From positions 11,086,817 to 11,150,816 of the forward strand of contig NC_035170.2 in assembly GCF_001659605.2 (NCBI RefSeq): DNA of 64,000 bases. Direction: 5' to 3'. Both the position numbers and the translations under genes were made by a program. Shown here in pieces: positions 11,801-24,461 of the stretch. Within the stretch, counting starts at the first letter, position 1, and every line of letters starts with the position of its first letter. Source of the DNA: Manihot esculenta. Its lineage: Eukaryota > Streptophyta > Magnoliopsida > Malpighiales > Euphorbiaceae. The notes beneath the pieces are model-generated. The model had not been told where the DNA came from. It saw nothing but the letters and a program-made list of their open reading frames with translations, and searched no databases.

Positions 11801-13910
11801 GATCAAGAGTTTCTTGGGTTTGGCAGGTTACCACAGGAGGTTCGTTCAGAACTTCTCTAGAATTGCAGCTCCCATGACCAGATTAACGAAGAAGAACCAG
11901 AGATTCGTGTGGACCGACCAGTGTGAAGAGAGCTTTGAGGAGCTAAAGAAGAGGTTGACTTCAGCACCAGTGTTAGCTCTGCCATCTAGTAATGAAGACT
12001 TCTCAGTCTTTTGCGATGCATCCCGTGTGGGACTGGGTTGTGTGCTAATGCAGAATGAAAGGGTGATTGCTTATGCTTCTAGACAGTTAAAGAAGCATGA
12101 GTTGAATTACCCTACACATGACCTAGAGATGGCAGCAGTAATCTTTGCACTCAAGATGTGGAGGCACTACCTTTATGGGGTAAAATGTGAGATCTTCACC
12201 GATCATAAGAGCCTGCAGTACATCTTGAGTCAGAGAGATCTGAATCTGAGGCAGAGAAGATGGGTAGAACTGCTTAGTGACTATGATTGCAAGATCCAAT
12301 ACCATCCGGGTAAGGCGAATGTTGTGGCAGACGCCTTAAGCCGGAAATCACTTGGCAGTTTGTCCCATATTTCAGCAGAGAGGAGGCCAGTGGTGAGGCA
12401 GTTCTTCGAGCTCATAAATGAAGGTCTACAGTTGGAGTTGTCTGGTACAGGTGCTTTGATTGCTCAGATGAGAGTGGCACTCGTGTTTTTTGAGCAGGTG
12501 GCTCAGAAACAGCATGAGGACCCAGAGTTAGTGAAGATTGCCAGGACTGTTCAGTCAGGCAAGGATAGGGAGTTCAGATTCGACAGCAAAGGGATCCTCC
12601 GCTATGGGAGCAGACTTTGTGTACCAGATGACATAGGGCTAAAAAGAGACATTATGAGGGAGGCTCATAATGCCAGATACAACGTTCACCCTGGAACCAC
12701 CAAGATGTATCAAGATCTGAAGAAGGTTTATTGGTGGCCAGCTATGAAGGGAGAAGTGGCACAGTTCATGTCAGCCTGCGAAGTGTGTCAGAGGGTGAAG
12801 CTGGAACATCAGAAGCCGGCTGGAATGCTTAACCCGCTACCTATTCCAGAGTGGAAATGGGAGAATATAGCTATGGACTTCGTGGTGGGGTTACCGGCAA
12901 CGTCCAACAGATTGGACTCCATATGGGTGATTGTGGACAGACTCACCAAATCTGCTCACTTCATCCCCGTCAGGAGTGGCTATTCTGTGGACAAGTTGGC
13001 GCAGGTGTATGTTGATGAGATCGTCAGGCTGCATGGGGTCCCTGTTTCAATAGTGTCCGATAGAGGACCCCAGTTCACCTCCAGGTTTTGGCGGAGTCTG
13101 CAGAATGCCATGGGTACCAGGTTGGATTTTAGTACTGCTTTCCATCCACAGACGGACGGACAGTCAGAGAGGACCATCCAGACAATAGAGGATATGCTCA
13201 TAATGTGTGTGCTGGACTTTGGCGGTTCTTGGAGGCAGCATCTACCTTTGGTGGAGTTTGCCTACAATAACAGCCATCATACTAGTATCGGGATGGCTCC
13301 ATATGAAGCTTTGTATGGAAGGAAGTGCAGATCACCTGTTTGCTGGGAAGAAGTTGGAGAAAAGGCCTTGGCAGGGCCTGAGCTAGTGGAGATCACCAGC
13401 AGGGTGGTACCCATAATCAGAGAAAGGATCAAGACTGCTGCAAGCAGACAGAAGAGTTATGCAGATGTTTGCAGAAGGCAAGTAGAGTTTCAAGAGGGGG
13501 ATTTGGTATTGCTCAAAGTGTCTCCAATGAAAGGGGTGATTTGGTTCGGGAAGAACGGTAAGCTGGCTCCACGGTACATCGGACCCTTTGAAGTCTTGCA
13601 AAAGATTGGGAATGTATTGTACAAGCTAGACTTGCCTGCTTCAATGGAGAGAATCCATCCGGTTTTCCATGTTTCTATGTTGAGAAAGTTCGTGTCAGAT
13701 CCGGGCAAGGTTCTTAGTGAGCCTGATGTGGAGATCCAAGAGGATCTCACCTATGTTGAGCAGCCGGTACGGATCCTAGACACCCAGATCAGGAAGCTAA
13801 GGAACAAGGAAATCCCGATGGTGAAAGTCCTTTGGAATCACCACAATATTGAAGAGTGCACTTGGGAGACACGGGAGTCCATGCTCCGGCAATATCCCCA
13901 TCTCTTTTGA
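8892..13910 (+). pseudogene. gag-pol polyprotein gene of element 2, two nonsense codons
   Basis: A single frame of 1,673 codons, broken only by TAG at 9534-9536 (CAG in element 3) and TGA at 10149-10151 (TGG in element 3). The first ATG is 8892; the ATG at 8916 begins the stretch MRGTRRSARL shared by both copies and may be the real start. Order: basic/Ser-rich N-terminus, Pro/Tyr-rich linker (9220-9400), retrotransposon gag domain (9500-9960), zinc knuckle [15 protein letters not shown], a Gly/Arg-rich [10 protein letters not shown] stretch, protease ([10 protein letters not shown]), RT (FIDD), RNase H (YCDAS-like motif, FTDHKSLQY), HHCC integrase N-terminus, DDE core ([22 protein letters not shown]) and a chromodomain-like end. 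The pol part from 10482 on is uninterrupted for 1,142 residues. Confidence 0.95.
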
Positions 13911-13994
13911 GGTTAGTCTCTATGTGTTTTATGTGTAGGTTGTGTTGTTTGCTATGCATGTGCTAGTTGAGGAACATTCGGGGACGAATGTTCT

Positions 13995-14008
13995 TAAGGG
14001 GGGGAGAA
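13995..14008 (+). other. Polypurine tract of element 2
   Basis: TAAGGGGGGGAGAA ends one base before the 3' LTR begins (TGTAATACCC). This is the expected plus-strand priming site. The same motif precedes the LTR of element 1 and, on the minus strand, of element 3. Confidence 0.9.
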
Positions 14009-14897
14009 TGTAATACCCGGCTAGACTCAGGTACCGGAATTCCTACCGTCCGGTGGAATCTCGGATGTCGGAGACCTCTAGAAGGGTAAAATCATGTTTT
14101 TGTAAAATGTTTTCATGTTTTTAATGGTTTTAAGTATGAATTAAATGAGTTTTAGCATGAAAAGTCCTTGGAGGAAAACCCAGGTTCGGCCGCCGAAAGT
14201 CAAGTTCGGCCGCCGAACATGCATGCGTTTTGGAGGCACGTTAGGCCCCCGAAAGCATGAGTTAGGGAAGTTCAGGTTCGGCCGCCGAAAGTCAAGTTCG
14301 GCCGCCGAACATTGCATGGATGCGGAGGCACATTCGGCCCCCGAACGTGGCCTGGCCAGCCACCTATAAAAGGGGCACTTAGCCGAAATGGGCGAGTTTT
14401 CTCCCACTTTCGGCCACAGCAAGCTTCCGACCTTCCCTTTGCAACTCTAGTGTTCTTCCTCCAAATCTTTTCCATTTTTCTTGAGTTTTAAACTCACATT
14501 GCAAGTTTTGAGCGTTTAAAGCAAGTTTTGGAGCTTTGGGAACTCAGGAGTTCATTTTTGTGGATCTCCAAGTTTAGGTCGTCTCCCTCTCGATCTTCAA
14601 GAGGTAAGAGCCGATCTTAAGCTCCTTATGTGTTTTAAATAAGTTTTATGCAAGATCTATGGGTAGAAATGCATGTTAGGTTATATGTTGAGTTATGGGT
14701 TAATGTTTATGTTTATGCACAGGTTGAGTTTGGTTGATGTTCATGGAATGAAAAGTTTTAATTTTTGTGCATGTTGTTGATCATGTATGGGATTATATAG
14801 GTTTGCAGGATGTATGTTTGGCTTGCTACGGGTCCCGGCGGCCTTAAGTCGACCCGGATCCTAGCGCCGGTAGCGGTCCGATTTTCGGGTCGTTACA
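14009..14897 (+). repeat. 3' LTR of element 2, internally deleted
   Basis: Only 889 bp against 2,172 bp for the 5' LTR of the same element. Both ends are intact (TGTAATACCCGGC and GGTCGTTACA). Near 14722 the sequence passes from the part after the TATA box straight to the CACAGGTTGAG stretch close to the 3' end, so about 1.3 kb is missing, including the downstream palindrome cluster and the tandem hairpin repeats. TATAAA at 14365-14370. Confidence 0.9.
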
Positions 14898-16680
14898 CTA
14901 ACTATTACATACATAAGACTTCATTACTCTTCTTGAATTCTCTGTCTAACCCGTACCTGCAAACCTGGGGAATTTGGGAGAGGGGTGAGCTACTAGAGCC
15001 CAGTGAGCAGAATCATAAAGCATTTAAAACACATGCTATCATGGAATGCATCACATCGCAACTAATCATATCAAGGATGACCTTGTCACCATTTAGCCCT
15101 CTACATATTCCAATCATGCCAGGGGCGTAGTGCAGGCCACACCTGGTCTTTCTCTTATACATAACATAACATACATAATCCATGGTGCCGGGGGCGTAGT
15201 GCAGGCCACGTCCGGTCTTTCTCTTACATAGTGCCAGGGGCGTAGTGCAGGCCACACCTGGACTTCCATACCATATCATCATGTCATAACATATGAGGGC
15301 TAATGGATCATTCAACATTCATCCACATCAACAACATATTATGCAATGCAACATATTCGTGATTTCTAATGCAAACAACCTAAAATATCTCATGGCATCC
15401 GTGATGCATGAACATGCTCAAAACTGATTTATTTACTTGAAACATAAGGAGTTATTCTACTCACCTTTGGCTAGCTCTGACACTGACTGAAGCAGTTGAC
15501 TCACTGCTGAGGTCCTCGGTTCCTCGGGTCCGAACCTACACAGGTGGACTCAAATGAGGGACCAAACAACTACAACATAACTCTAAAAACATCCTCCAAA
15601 ACCCCCCTAAAACATCTCAAAACATCCATGCAAGAACATGCAAAGGAAGGCTGGACAGGGCACTTTCGGCGGCAGGTTCGGCGGCCGAAAGTCCCTCCAG
15701 AGCCGAAAGTCAGGCAGGTTCGATGGCACCTTCGGCGGCTGAAACTCCTAGACAGAGACGAAACTCATGCATGTTCGGCGGCACTTTCGGCGGCCGAAAC
15801 TCCCAGACAGGGACGAAAGTCTCCTTTCGGGGGCAAGCTTCGGCAGCCGAAGGCTGCCTCCACAAGAGGGTTCGGCGGCCGAAAGTTCCTTCGGCTGCCG
15901 AACCTGGTTTCTCCCAGAATGGCAGAAACTCAGCTCCCTTATGCATTTATGCCTCCCATCTCATCCAAACATGCATAAACCTATTCTACAACACTCATAC
16001 ACAAGCATACAAGCTCCTAGGGGCATCAACTAACTAAAACCCCATCTACAACACATCAAACATACATTAGCAAGCCACATTGTTCAAAATCACATCAAAA
16101 ACCCATAAACTCAACATAAGCTACACATGCATTTTCTACCCCATGAACTTGCATAAAACTTGTTTAAAACATAATGTAAGCTAGAGATCGACTCTTACCT
16201 CTTGAAGATCGAGAGTAGAGGCGATCTAACTTAGAGTTGGGAGAGATTTGAGTTCTTGAACCTCAAAACTCCAAAACTTGCTCAAAACTTGGAAATCTTC
16301 AAAACAAGATGAAAACTAGTGAAAAACTTGAAAGATCTGAAGGAAAAGACTCAAGATTGGTGAGGGACGGCGGAGAGCTCACCTTGGCCGACAATGGGGA
16401 GAAAAACTCGCCCGTTTTCGGCTAAGGGACCCTTTTATAGTGGCTGGCCAGGCCACGTTCGGGGGCCGAATGTTCCTCCGCATGCATGCCATGTTCGGCG
16501 GCCGAACTTGAGGTTCGGCGGCCGAACCTGGACTTCCCTCACTTATGCTTTCGGGGGCCTAAAGCACACCCGCAATGCATGCATGTTCGGCAGCCGAACC
16601 TGAGTTTTCCTCCAAAGTTGTTTTTATTCAAAAACTCATTTCCTCTTTACTTAAAATCATCAAAAACATTAAAACATTTC
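14898..16680 (-). repeat. 3' LTR of element 3, main truncated part
   Basis: Matches 24881-26640 (the 5' LTR of the same element) closely. Includes the tandem repeats of the GCCAGGGGCGTAGTGCAGG type (15118-15265) and palindromes TTCGGCGGCCGAA (15665-15905 and 16490-16600). It stops at AAAACATTTC where the solo LTR enters; the remaining 95 bp are at 19004-19098. The first 420 bp equivalent to 24462-24880 are missing. Confidence 0.9.
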
Positions 16681-18998
16681 TGTAACGACCCGAAAATTGG
16701 ACCGCTACCGGCGCTAGGATCCGGGTCGACTTAAGGCCGCCGGGACCCGTAGCAAGCCTAACATGTAACCTGTAAACCTGTTTAATCCCATACATGATCA
16801 ACAATCATACATAAAAATTTAAAACTTGTCCTCATACGTACTGTCATCAACTAACTCAACCTGTGCATACCCTGAACATATACATAACATAGTCCCTCTG
16901 TGGGATCTCATCATGCCTTAAAGGCAAAACAGCCTGTGTTGAGTTAGTTTACATAAACATCATAACATAAGATCATGTATAGACAAAAGGGATTAATAAT
17001 ACATTATGGTCAAGCACAACTCTATCCTCAATAACCTCATTACATAACATTCTGAATATTTTTACATTTCATCAATTGTCATGTCCACAAACTAACTATT
17101 ACATACATAAGACATACTTCAAAACTCTGGCTAACCTTCTGATCTACCCTGTACCTGCACATCTGGGGTTAGGGGAGAGGGGTGAGCTACAAAGCCCAGT
17201 GAGCAGAATAGTATAAAACATTATATTAAAATTTTATGCTTTCATGGAATGCAACACATCACAACAAATCACATCTCGGATGGTATTGTCACCTATAGTC
17301 CTCTACATAGGTCCAACTGTGCCGGGACGTAGAATGGGTCAACCGGTCTTTCCCTTATCATAACATATCATATGGACCAACTGTGCCAGGGACGTAGAAT
17401 GGGTACAACCTGGACTTTCTCTTACATCGTGCCAGGGACGTAGAATGGGTACAACCTGGACTTCCATACCATAACATGCCATAACATCAATCATATCATA
17501 TGAGGACTAAAGGATCATCCAATAACCAATCCACATCAACATTAACATCATAAATGCAATGCAACATATTCGTGAATACTAATGCAAGCAACCTATTATA
17601 TCTCATGGCATTCATGATGCATGGATCATGCTCAAAATTCATATTTCATTTATTTAAAACTTAAGGTTTATTCCACTCACCTCTGGCTAGCTCTGACAAA
17701 CTCTGTAGCAGCTGGCTCACTGCTGGGGTCCTCGGTTCCTCGGGTCCGAACCTACACAGGTGGACTCCAATGAGGGACCAAACATACATAAACATAACTC
17801 TAATATACTCCCCAAAAACCCCCCTAAAACATCATGAAACAATCACATAACAACATGCAAGAAATGGCTGGACAGGGCACTTTCGGCGGCAGGTTCGGCG
17901 GCCGAAAGTCCCTCCAGAGCCGAAAGTCAGGCAGGTTCGGCGGCACCTTCGGCGGCCGAAACTCCCAGACAGAGACGAAACTCATGCATGTTCGGCGGCA
18001 CCTTCGGCGGCCGAAAGTCCCAGACAGAGACGAAAGTCTCCCTTCGGGGGCAACTTCGGCAGCCGAAAGGCCTGCCTCACCAGCCATGTTCGGCGGCCGA
18101 AAGTGCCTTCGGCTGCCGAACCTGGTTTCTGCCGAAGGGCAGAAACTTGGCTCCCAAATGCATTTTCGCCTCCAAACTCACCAATCATGCATATACCTCA
18201 GTTAAAACATGCATACAAGTTCCTAGGGGCCTCAAAACATCAAATACCCCAACTACAACACTTCAAACACACAAAAACAACATACATTGTCCAAGACATC
18301 AAGGTTAACCCATAACTCCACATATAACCTAACATGCATTTCTACCCATCGATCTAGCATAAAACTTATTGAAAACACATAAGGAGCTTAAGATCGGCTC
18401 TTACCTCTTGAAGATCGAGAGGGAGACGACCTAAACTTGGAGATCCACGAAAATGAGCTCCTGAGTTCCCAAAGCTCCAAAACTTGGTTTAAACGTTCAA
18501 AACTTGCAATGTGAGTTTAAAACTCAAGAAAAATAGTGGGGATTTGGAGGAAGAACACTAGGTTTGCAAAGGGAAAGTCGGAAGCTTGCTGTGGCCGAAA
18601 ATGGGAGAAAGCTCGCCCATTTCGGCTAAGTGCCCCTTATATAGTGGCTGGCCAGGCCACGTTCGGGGGCCGAATGTGCCTCCGCATCCATGCAAATGTT
18701 CGGCGGCCGAACTTGACTTTCGGCGGCCGAACCTGAACTTCCCTAACTCATGCTTTCGGGGGCCTAACGTGCCTCCAAAACGCATGCATGTTCGGCGGCC
18801 GAACTTGACTTTCGGCGGCCGAACCTGGGTTTTCCTCCAATGCTATTTTTATGCAAAAACTCATTTAGTTTCATACTTTAAAACATTAGACATGAAAACA
18901 TTTTATAAAACATGCCTCTACCCTTCTAGAGGTCTCCGACATCCGAGATTCCACCGGACGGTAGGAATTCCGATACCGGAGTCTAGCCGGGTATTACA
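16681..18998 (-). mobile_element. Solo LTR nested in the 3' LTR of element 3
   Basis: A complete 2,318-bp LTR (minus: TGTAATACCCGGC...GGGTCGTTACA) with no internal region. It is flanked by the 5-bp duplication ATTTC (16676-16680 and 18999-19003), and the host LTR resumes without loss. Solo LTRs arise by recombination between the two LTRs of one inserted element, so a full copy once sat here. TATA-like TATATAA on the minus strand at 18638-18644. Confidence 0.93.
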
Positions 18999-19003
18999 AT
19001 TTC

Positions 19004-19115
19004 ATGAAAACATGGTTTTACCCTTCTAGAGGTCTCCGACATCCGAGATTCCACCGGATGGTCGGAATTCCGATACCGGAGTCTAGCCGGGTATTACATT
19101 CTCCCCCCCTTAAGA
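19004..19115 (-). repeat. 5' end of element 3's 3' LTR plus polypurine tract
   Basis: 19004-19098 is the first 95 bp of the interrupted LTR (minus strand, starting TGTAATACCCGGC at 19098). It is preceded on that strand by the purine tract AAGGGGGGGAGAA (about 19110-19099). A near copy of this 95 bp is the end of the solo LTR just to the left, giving a local direct repeat. Confidence 0.9.
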
Positions 19116-19206
19116 ACATTCGTCCCCGAATGTTCCTCAACTAACACATAGCATGGCATACACATATCCAACATGCAAAGCACATAAAACTCACAGGGAA
19201 CTAACC

Positions 19207-22200
19207 TCAGAAAAGATAAGGGTATTGCTGGAGCATGGACTCCCGTGTCTCCCAGGTGCACTCTTCCATATTGTGGTGGTTCCATAGGACTTTCACCATC
19301 GGGATTTCCTTGTTTCTTAGCTTTCTGATCTGGGTGTCTATGATCCACACTGGCTGCTCAACATAAGTGAGATCCTCTTGGATCTCCACATTAGGCTCAC
19401 TAAGAACCTTGCCCGGATCTGACACAAATTTCCTCAACATTGAAACATGGAAAACCGGATGGATTCTTGCCATTGAAGCAGGCAAATCTAGCTTGTACGG
19501 CACATTCCCAATCTTCTGCAAGATTTCAAAGGGTCCGATGTATCGTGGGGCTAGTTTACCCTTCTTCCCAAAGCGAACCACTTCTTTCATTGGAGACACC
19601 TTGAGCAATACCAGATCCCCCTCCTGAAACTCTACTTGTCTTCTGCGGATGTCTGCATAACTCTTCTGTCTGCTTGCAGCAGTCTTGATTCTCTCTCTGA
19701 TTATGGGTACCACTCTGCTGGTGATCTCTACTAGCTCAGGCCCTGCCAAGGTCTTTTCTCCAACTTGCTCCCAGCAAACAGGTGACCTGCACTTCCTCCC
19801 ATATAAAGCTTCATATGGAGCCATCCCGATGCTAGCATGATGGTTGTTATTGTAGGCAAACTCCACCAAAGGTAGATGCTGCCTCCAAGAACCGCCAAAG
19901 TCCAGCACACACATTCTAAGCATATCCTCTATGGTCTGGATGGTCCTTTCTGATTGTCCGTCCGTCTGTGGATGGAAAGCAGTGCTAAAATCCAACCTGG
20001 TACCCATGGCATTCTGCAGACTCCGCCAAAACCTGGAGGTGAACTGGGGCCCTCTATCAGACACTATTGAAACAGGAACCCCATGCAGCCTGACGATCTC
20101 ATCAACATATACCTGCGCCAACTTGTCCACAGAATAGCCACTCCTGACAGGGATGAAGTGAGCAGATTTGGTGAGTCTGTCCATAATCACCCATATGGAG
20201 TCCAATCTGTTGGACGTCGCCGGTAACCCCACTACGAAGTCCATAGCTATATTCTCCCATTTCCACTCTGGAATAGGTAGCGGGTTAAGCATTCCAGCCG
20301 GCTTCTGATGTTCCAGCTTCACCCTCTGACACACTTCGCAGGCTGACACAAACTGTGCCACTTCTTTCTTCATAGCTGGACACCAATAAACTTTTCTCAG
20401 ATCTTGATACATCTTGGTGGCTCCGGGGTGAACGTTGTATCTTGCATTATGAGCCTCTCTCATAATGTCTCCTTTTAGCCCTATGTCATCTGGTACACAT
20501 AGTCTGCTCCCATAGCGGAGGATCCCTTTGTTGTCAAATCTGAACTCACTATCTTTGTCTGACTGAACAGTCCTGGCAACCTTCACTAACTCTGGGTCCT
20601 CATGCTGTTTCTGAGCCACCTGCTCCAGAAACACGGGTGTCACTCTCATCTGGGCTACCAAAGCACCTGTACCAGACAACTCTAACTGTAGACCTTCCTC
20701 AATGAGCTTGTAAAAATCCTTCACCACTGGTCTCCTCTCTGCCGTGATGTGGGATAGACTGCCTAGTGACTTCCGGCTTAGGGCGTCTGCCACGATGTTT
20801 GCCTTACCCGGATGATACTGAATCTTGCAATCATAGTCACTCAGTAGCTCTACCCATCTCCTCTGTCTCAAATTCAAATCTCTTTGACTCAGGATGTACT
20901 GCAGGCTCTTATGATCTGTAAAGATCTCACATTTTATCCCATAGAGGTAGTGCCTCCACATCTTGAGTGCAAAGATTATTGCTGCCATCTCTAGGTCATG
21001 CGTGGGGTAATTTAACTCGTGCTTCTTCAGCTGTCTAGAAGCATAAGCAATTACCCTTTCATTCTGCCTCAATACACAACCCAGTCCCACACGGGACGCA
21101 TCACAAAAGACTGTAAAGTCTTCCTCACTAGATGGTAGAGTTAACACTGGTGCTGAAGTCAACCTCTTCTTAAGCTCTTCAAAACTCTCTTCGCACTGGT
21201 CGGTCCACACAAACTTTTGATTCTTCCTGGTTAACCTGGTCAGAGGAGCTGCTATTTTCGAAAAGTCCTGAACGAACCTCCTGTAGTAACCTGCCAAACC
21301 CAAGAAACTCCTGATCTCCGTCACTGAAGTGGGTCTAGGCCAGTTAGCCACAGTTTCTGTCTTCTTGGGGTCCACCTCTATTCCATTTTCTGACACAACA
21401 TGCCCCAAGAATGAAATGCTCCTCAGCCAGAACTCACACTTGGAGAACTTGGCATATAAGCCATGTCCCCTCAAGGTCTGCAGAACTAACCTCAGATGAT
21501 GGGCATGCTCCTCTGCATTCCTGGAATACACTAAGATATCATCTATGAAGACAATAACGAAGTGATCCAGGTATTGGCTAAACACTCTGTTCATGAGATC
21601 CATGAATGCTGCAGGGGCGTTGGTTAACCCGAACGGCATTACAAGGAACTCAAAATGCCCATATCTGGTCCTGAAAGCTGTCTTTGGCACATCATCTTCT
21701 CTGATCCTCAACTGATGGTACCCCGATCTCAGATCTATTTTGGAGAAACAACCCGCTCCTGCTAGCTGGTCGAATAGATCGTCGATCCTTGGCAATGGGT
21801 ACTTATTCTTGGTAGTGACTTTGTTCAACTGCCTGTAGTCGATACAAAGTCTAAGGGATCCATCCTTCTTTCTGACAAACAAGACTGGAGCAACCCAAGG
21901 TGAGGTACTCGGTCGGATGAAGCCCTTGTCTACCAGCTCTTGCAACTGTTCTTTCAACTCTTTCAATTCTGCTGGTGCCATCCTGTAAGGAGGGATAGAG
22001 ATCGGTCGGGTTCCAGGCATCAGTTCTATCTCGAACTCTATCTCCCTAGCAGGTGGTAAACCTGGCAGCTCGTCTAGGAACACATCCAAAAATTCTCTGA
22101 CCACCGGCACCGAGGCGGGCTCTCTAACCTGACTGCTAAGCTCTCTCACATGAGCCAAATACCCCTGACATCCCTTCCTAAGCAACCTACGAGCCTAAAG

Positions 22201-24214
22201 AGCTGATATCAGAGCTCTAGGTGTACCCCTCCTGTCTCCTCTGAAGACTACCTCTGACCCATCCTGACCTCTGAACCTGACTACCTTGTCCCTGCAGTCC
22301 AAGGTAGCACCATGGGTAGATAACCGGTCCATCCCTAGAATGACGTCAAAATCTGTCAAGTCTAGAACCACAAGGTCGGCGGACAAGCATCTTCCCTCAA
22401 CAAACACAGGACTACACTGGCAGACTGACTCTGCCACTGATGTATCACACTTGGGTCCACTGACCCAGAGAGGACACTCTAACTCAGAGATCATCAACCC
22501 TAACCTCTGGACGGCTCTCGGTGCAATAAAAGAATGAGATGTGCCCGGGTCCATCAAGGCATACACATCTGAACAACCAATGACTAAGTTACCTGCCACC
22601 ACGGTGTTAGATGCATCTGCCTCCTGCTGTGTCATTGTGAAGATCCGTGCTGGAGCTGATCGACCTTCACCTCTGAAACCCGCCGAAGAAGAGGCTGCCC
22701 CTCTCCCTCTGCCTCTGCCACTGACCTGAGTCGTGGTTGGAGCTCCTGACTGCACTACACTACCTGAAGCTGTCTGCTGGGACTGTACCATCGGGGCTGC
22801 TCTTGGACATTCTCGAGACATATGCCCCTCCTGACCACATCTGTAACAGGTTGTCGTCCCAAACCGACATACTCCCCTGTGTGGCTTACCACACCTTGCA
22901 CAGACTGCATTATCCGCACCAGAGCTTGAGCCACTCCCTAGTCCCAGACTGGACTTAACCTTGTTCCAGAACTTGTTCTTCTTAGATTTCCTGGGACCTC
23001 TGTCCCACTTCTTGCTACCTGAAACTGCTGCACTCATTGAAGAAGAGCCTGGGGTCTTAGAACCAGAAGGCTGTGCCACTGACTATTTAACTGTCCCCTG
23101 AACGATGGCACTGGCCTCCATTTTCCGGGCCATATCCACTATGGCATGGAAGCTCTCCCTATCTGCTGACTGGATCAAGGAGGAATATCTGTAGTGGAGT
23201 TTCATGATATACCTCCTTGACCTTTTCTGGTCTGAGTCAAGGTTTTGCCCTGCAAATGGCAACAGCTCCAAGAATCTGTCTGTGAACTCCTCTACACCCA
23301 TCTCATTAGTCTGCCTCAACTGCTCAAACTCTATCATCTTCAGCTCCCTTGAACTATCTGGGAAAGCCCATCCTGCAAACTCGTTTGCAAACTCCTCCCA
23401 AGACATGCTATCCACTTTCGGATTCACATAATTCTTGAACCACTCTCGTGCCTTCTTGCACTTAAGTGTGAACCCAGCCATCTGAATGGCTCTACTATCA
23501 TCAGCCCCAATCTCATCTGTGATCACCTTGACCCTCTCAAGATACACAAACGGGTCATCCCCTTTTTCATACTGGGGAGCACCCAACTTCATGTAGTCGG
23601 TCATCTTGACCTTGCTCCTACTGGTTGAGCTAGGTCTAGAAGGTTGAGCAACTGGGGCTGCTGGTTCTGCTGGAGGAGGAGGAGGTGCAGCATCCTCTGG
23701 GGTAGGGTTTTCTGGATTTGGATAGTAAGGTGAGGTGGATAAATTGGGTACTGTGGGTATGGTGGATAATAAGGTGGGTATGGCATCTGTGTGGGATAAG
23801 GGCTAAAGCTATGGTAATCCGATGTGCCTCCCATCGAATACCCAGGGTTTTGTGAGAAGGGTGGGTAGTAAGGTGGCTGAACAAATCCCGAGGCCTGAGT
23901 GCCTCCTTGGGATTCTCCATTCCTTCTTCTGACATACTAACTCCCAGACTGCCATCCCTCCTCTGCTCTACATCCATATCATCCCCCATGTCTTCTGACA
24001 TTCCTCCCTGAACTGTTCCCCTCACTGATCTGCTCCTACCCAAATCCAGAGAGCTTCTAGGGTCTCTTACTGCTCTTTCCCTGCTAGACCTGCTTGACAT
24101 TGCCCTAGGCAATGCTGGAGGACGGGCTCTCGTGCCCTCATCCTCAGGTGGTACTCCAGTCAATCTTGCTGATCGACGAGTTCCTCTCATCCTGTTTTCT
24201 GAAAAACAGTCCAC
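19207..24214 (-). pseudogene. gag-pol polyprotein gene of element 3, two stops and two frameshifts
   Basis: Same domain order as in element 2. Pol from 22185 to 19207 is open for 992 residues with RT FIDD, RNase H, HHCC and DDE (VSDRGPQ) motifs and the chromodomain-like tail. Lesions: loss of one G near 23920 (ATGGGAG to ATGGAG), another 1-bp change near 23735 in the Pro/Tyr-rich linker, TAG near 23081 (CAG in element 2) and TAG near 22194 (CAG in element 2). Protease reads MDPGTSHSFI. The zinc knuckle is CYRCGQEGHMSRECP. Start taken at 24214; MRGTRRSARL begins at 24190. Confidence 0.94.
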
Positions 24215-24440
24215 ATCACATAAACATTAGCATCATATGGCTCATGTGGGCACACATGAACCCGCATCACATACATCACATATCATAGCATATCATTAAT
24301 GCACATGCATATTATCATGACATTTCACATCATCATGTAAGACAAGACTCCACATCCTATCCTAGTGGACATGATCTTCCTATTGTGCTTGACCTTCTAT
24401 AACACCTATGAGCCCGACACTCTAGGTCCGACCATATGAA

Positions 24441-24458
24441 CCTAGGGCTCTGATACCA
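24441..24458 (-). other. Primer-binding site of element 3
   Basis: On the minus strand TGGTATCAGAGCCCTAGG, three bases from the end of the 5' LTR. It matches the usual site for initiator Met tRNA and is the best-preserved example in this family here. Confidence 0.9.
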
Positions 24459-24461
24459 TTC

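Larger units (their letters stand above)
6483..14897 (+). mobile_element. Tekay-like chromovirus, element 2 (end-to-end copy)
   Basis: Contains 5' LTR (6483-8654), a primer-binding site, one gag-pol frame (8892-13910), a polypurine tract and a 3' LTR (14009-14897). Two nonsense codons in gag and a large deletion in the 3' LTR make it inactive. The 5 bp on each side (CAAGG before the t at 6482, CTAAC after 14897) do not match, so no target duplication is visible. Its 3' LTR abuts the truncated 3' LTR of element 3 directly. The missing duplication suggests deletion or recombination at one or both ends after insertion. Confidence 0.93.
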
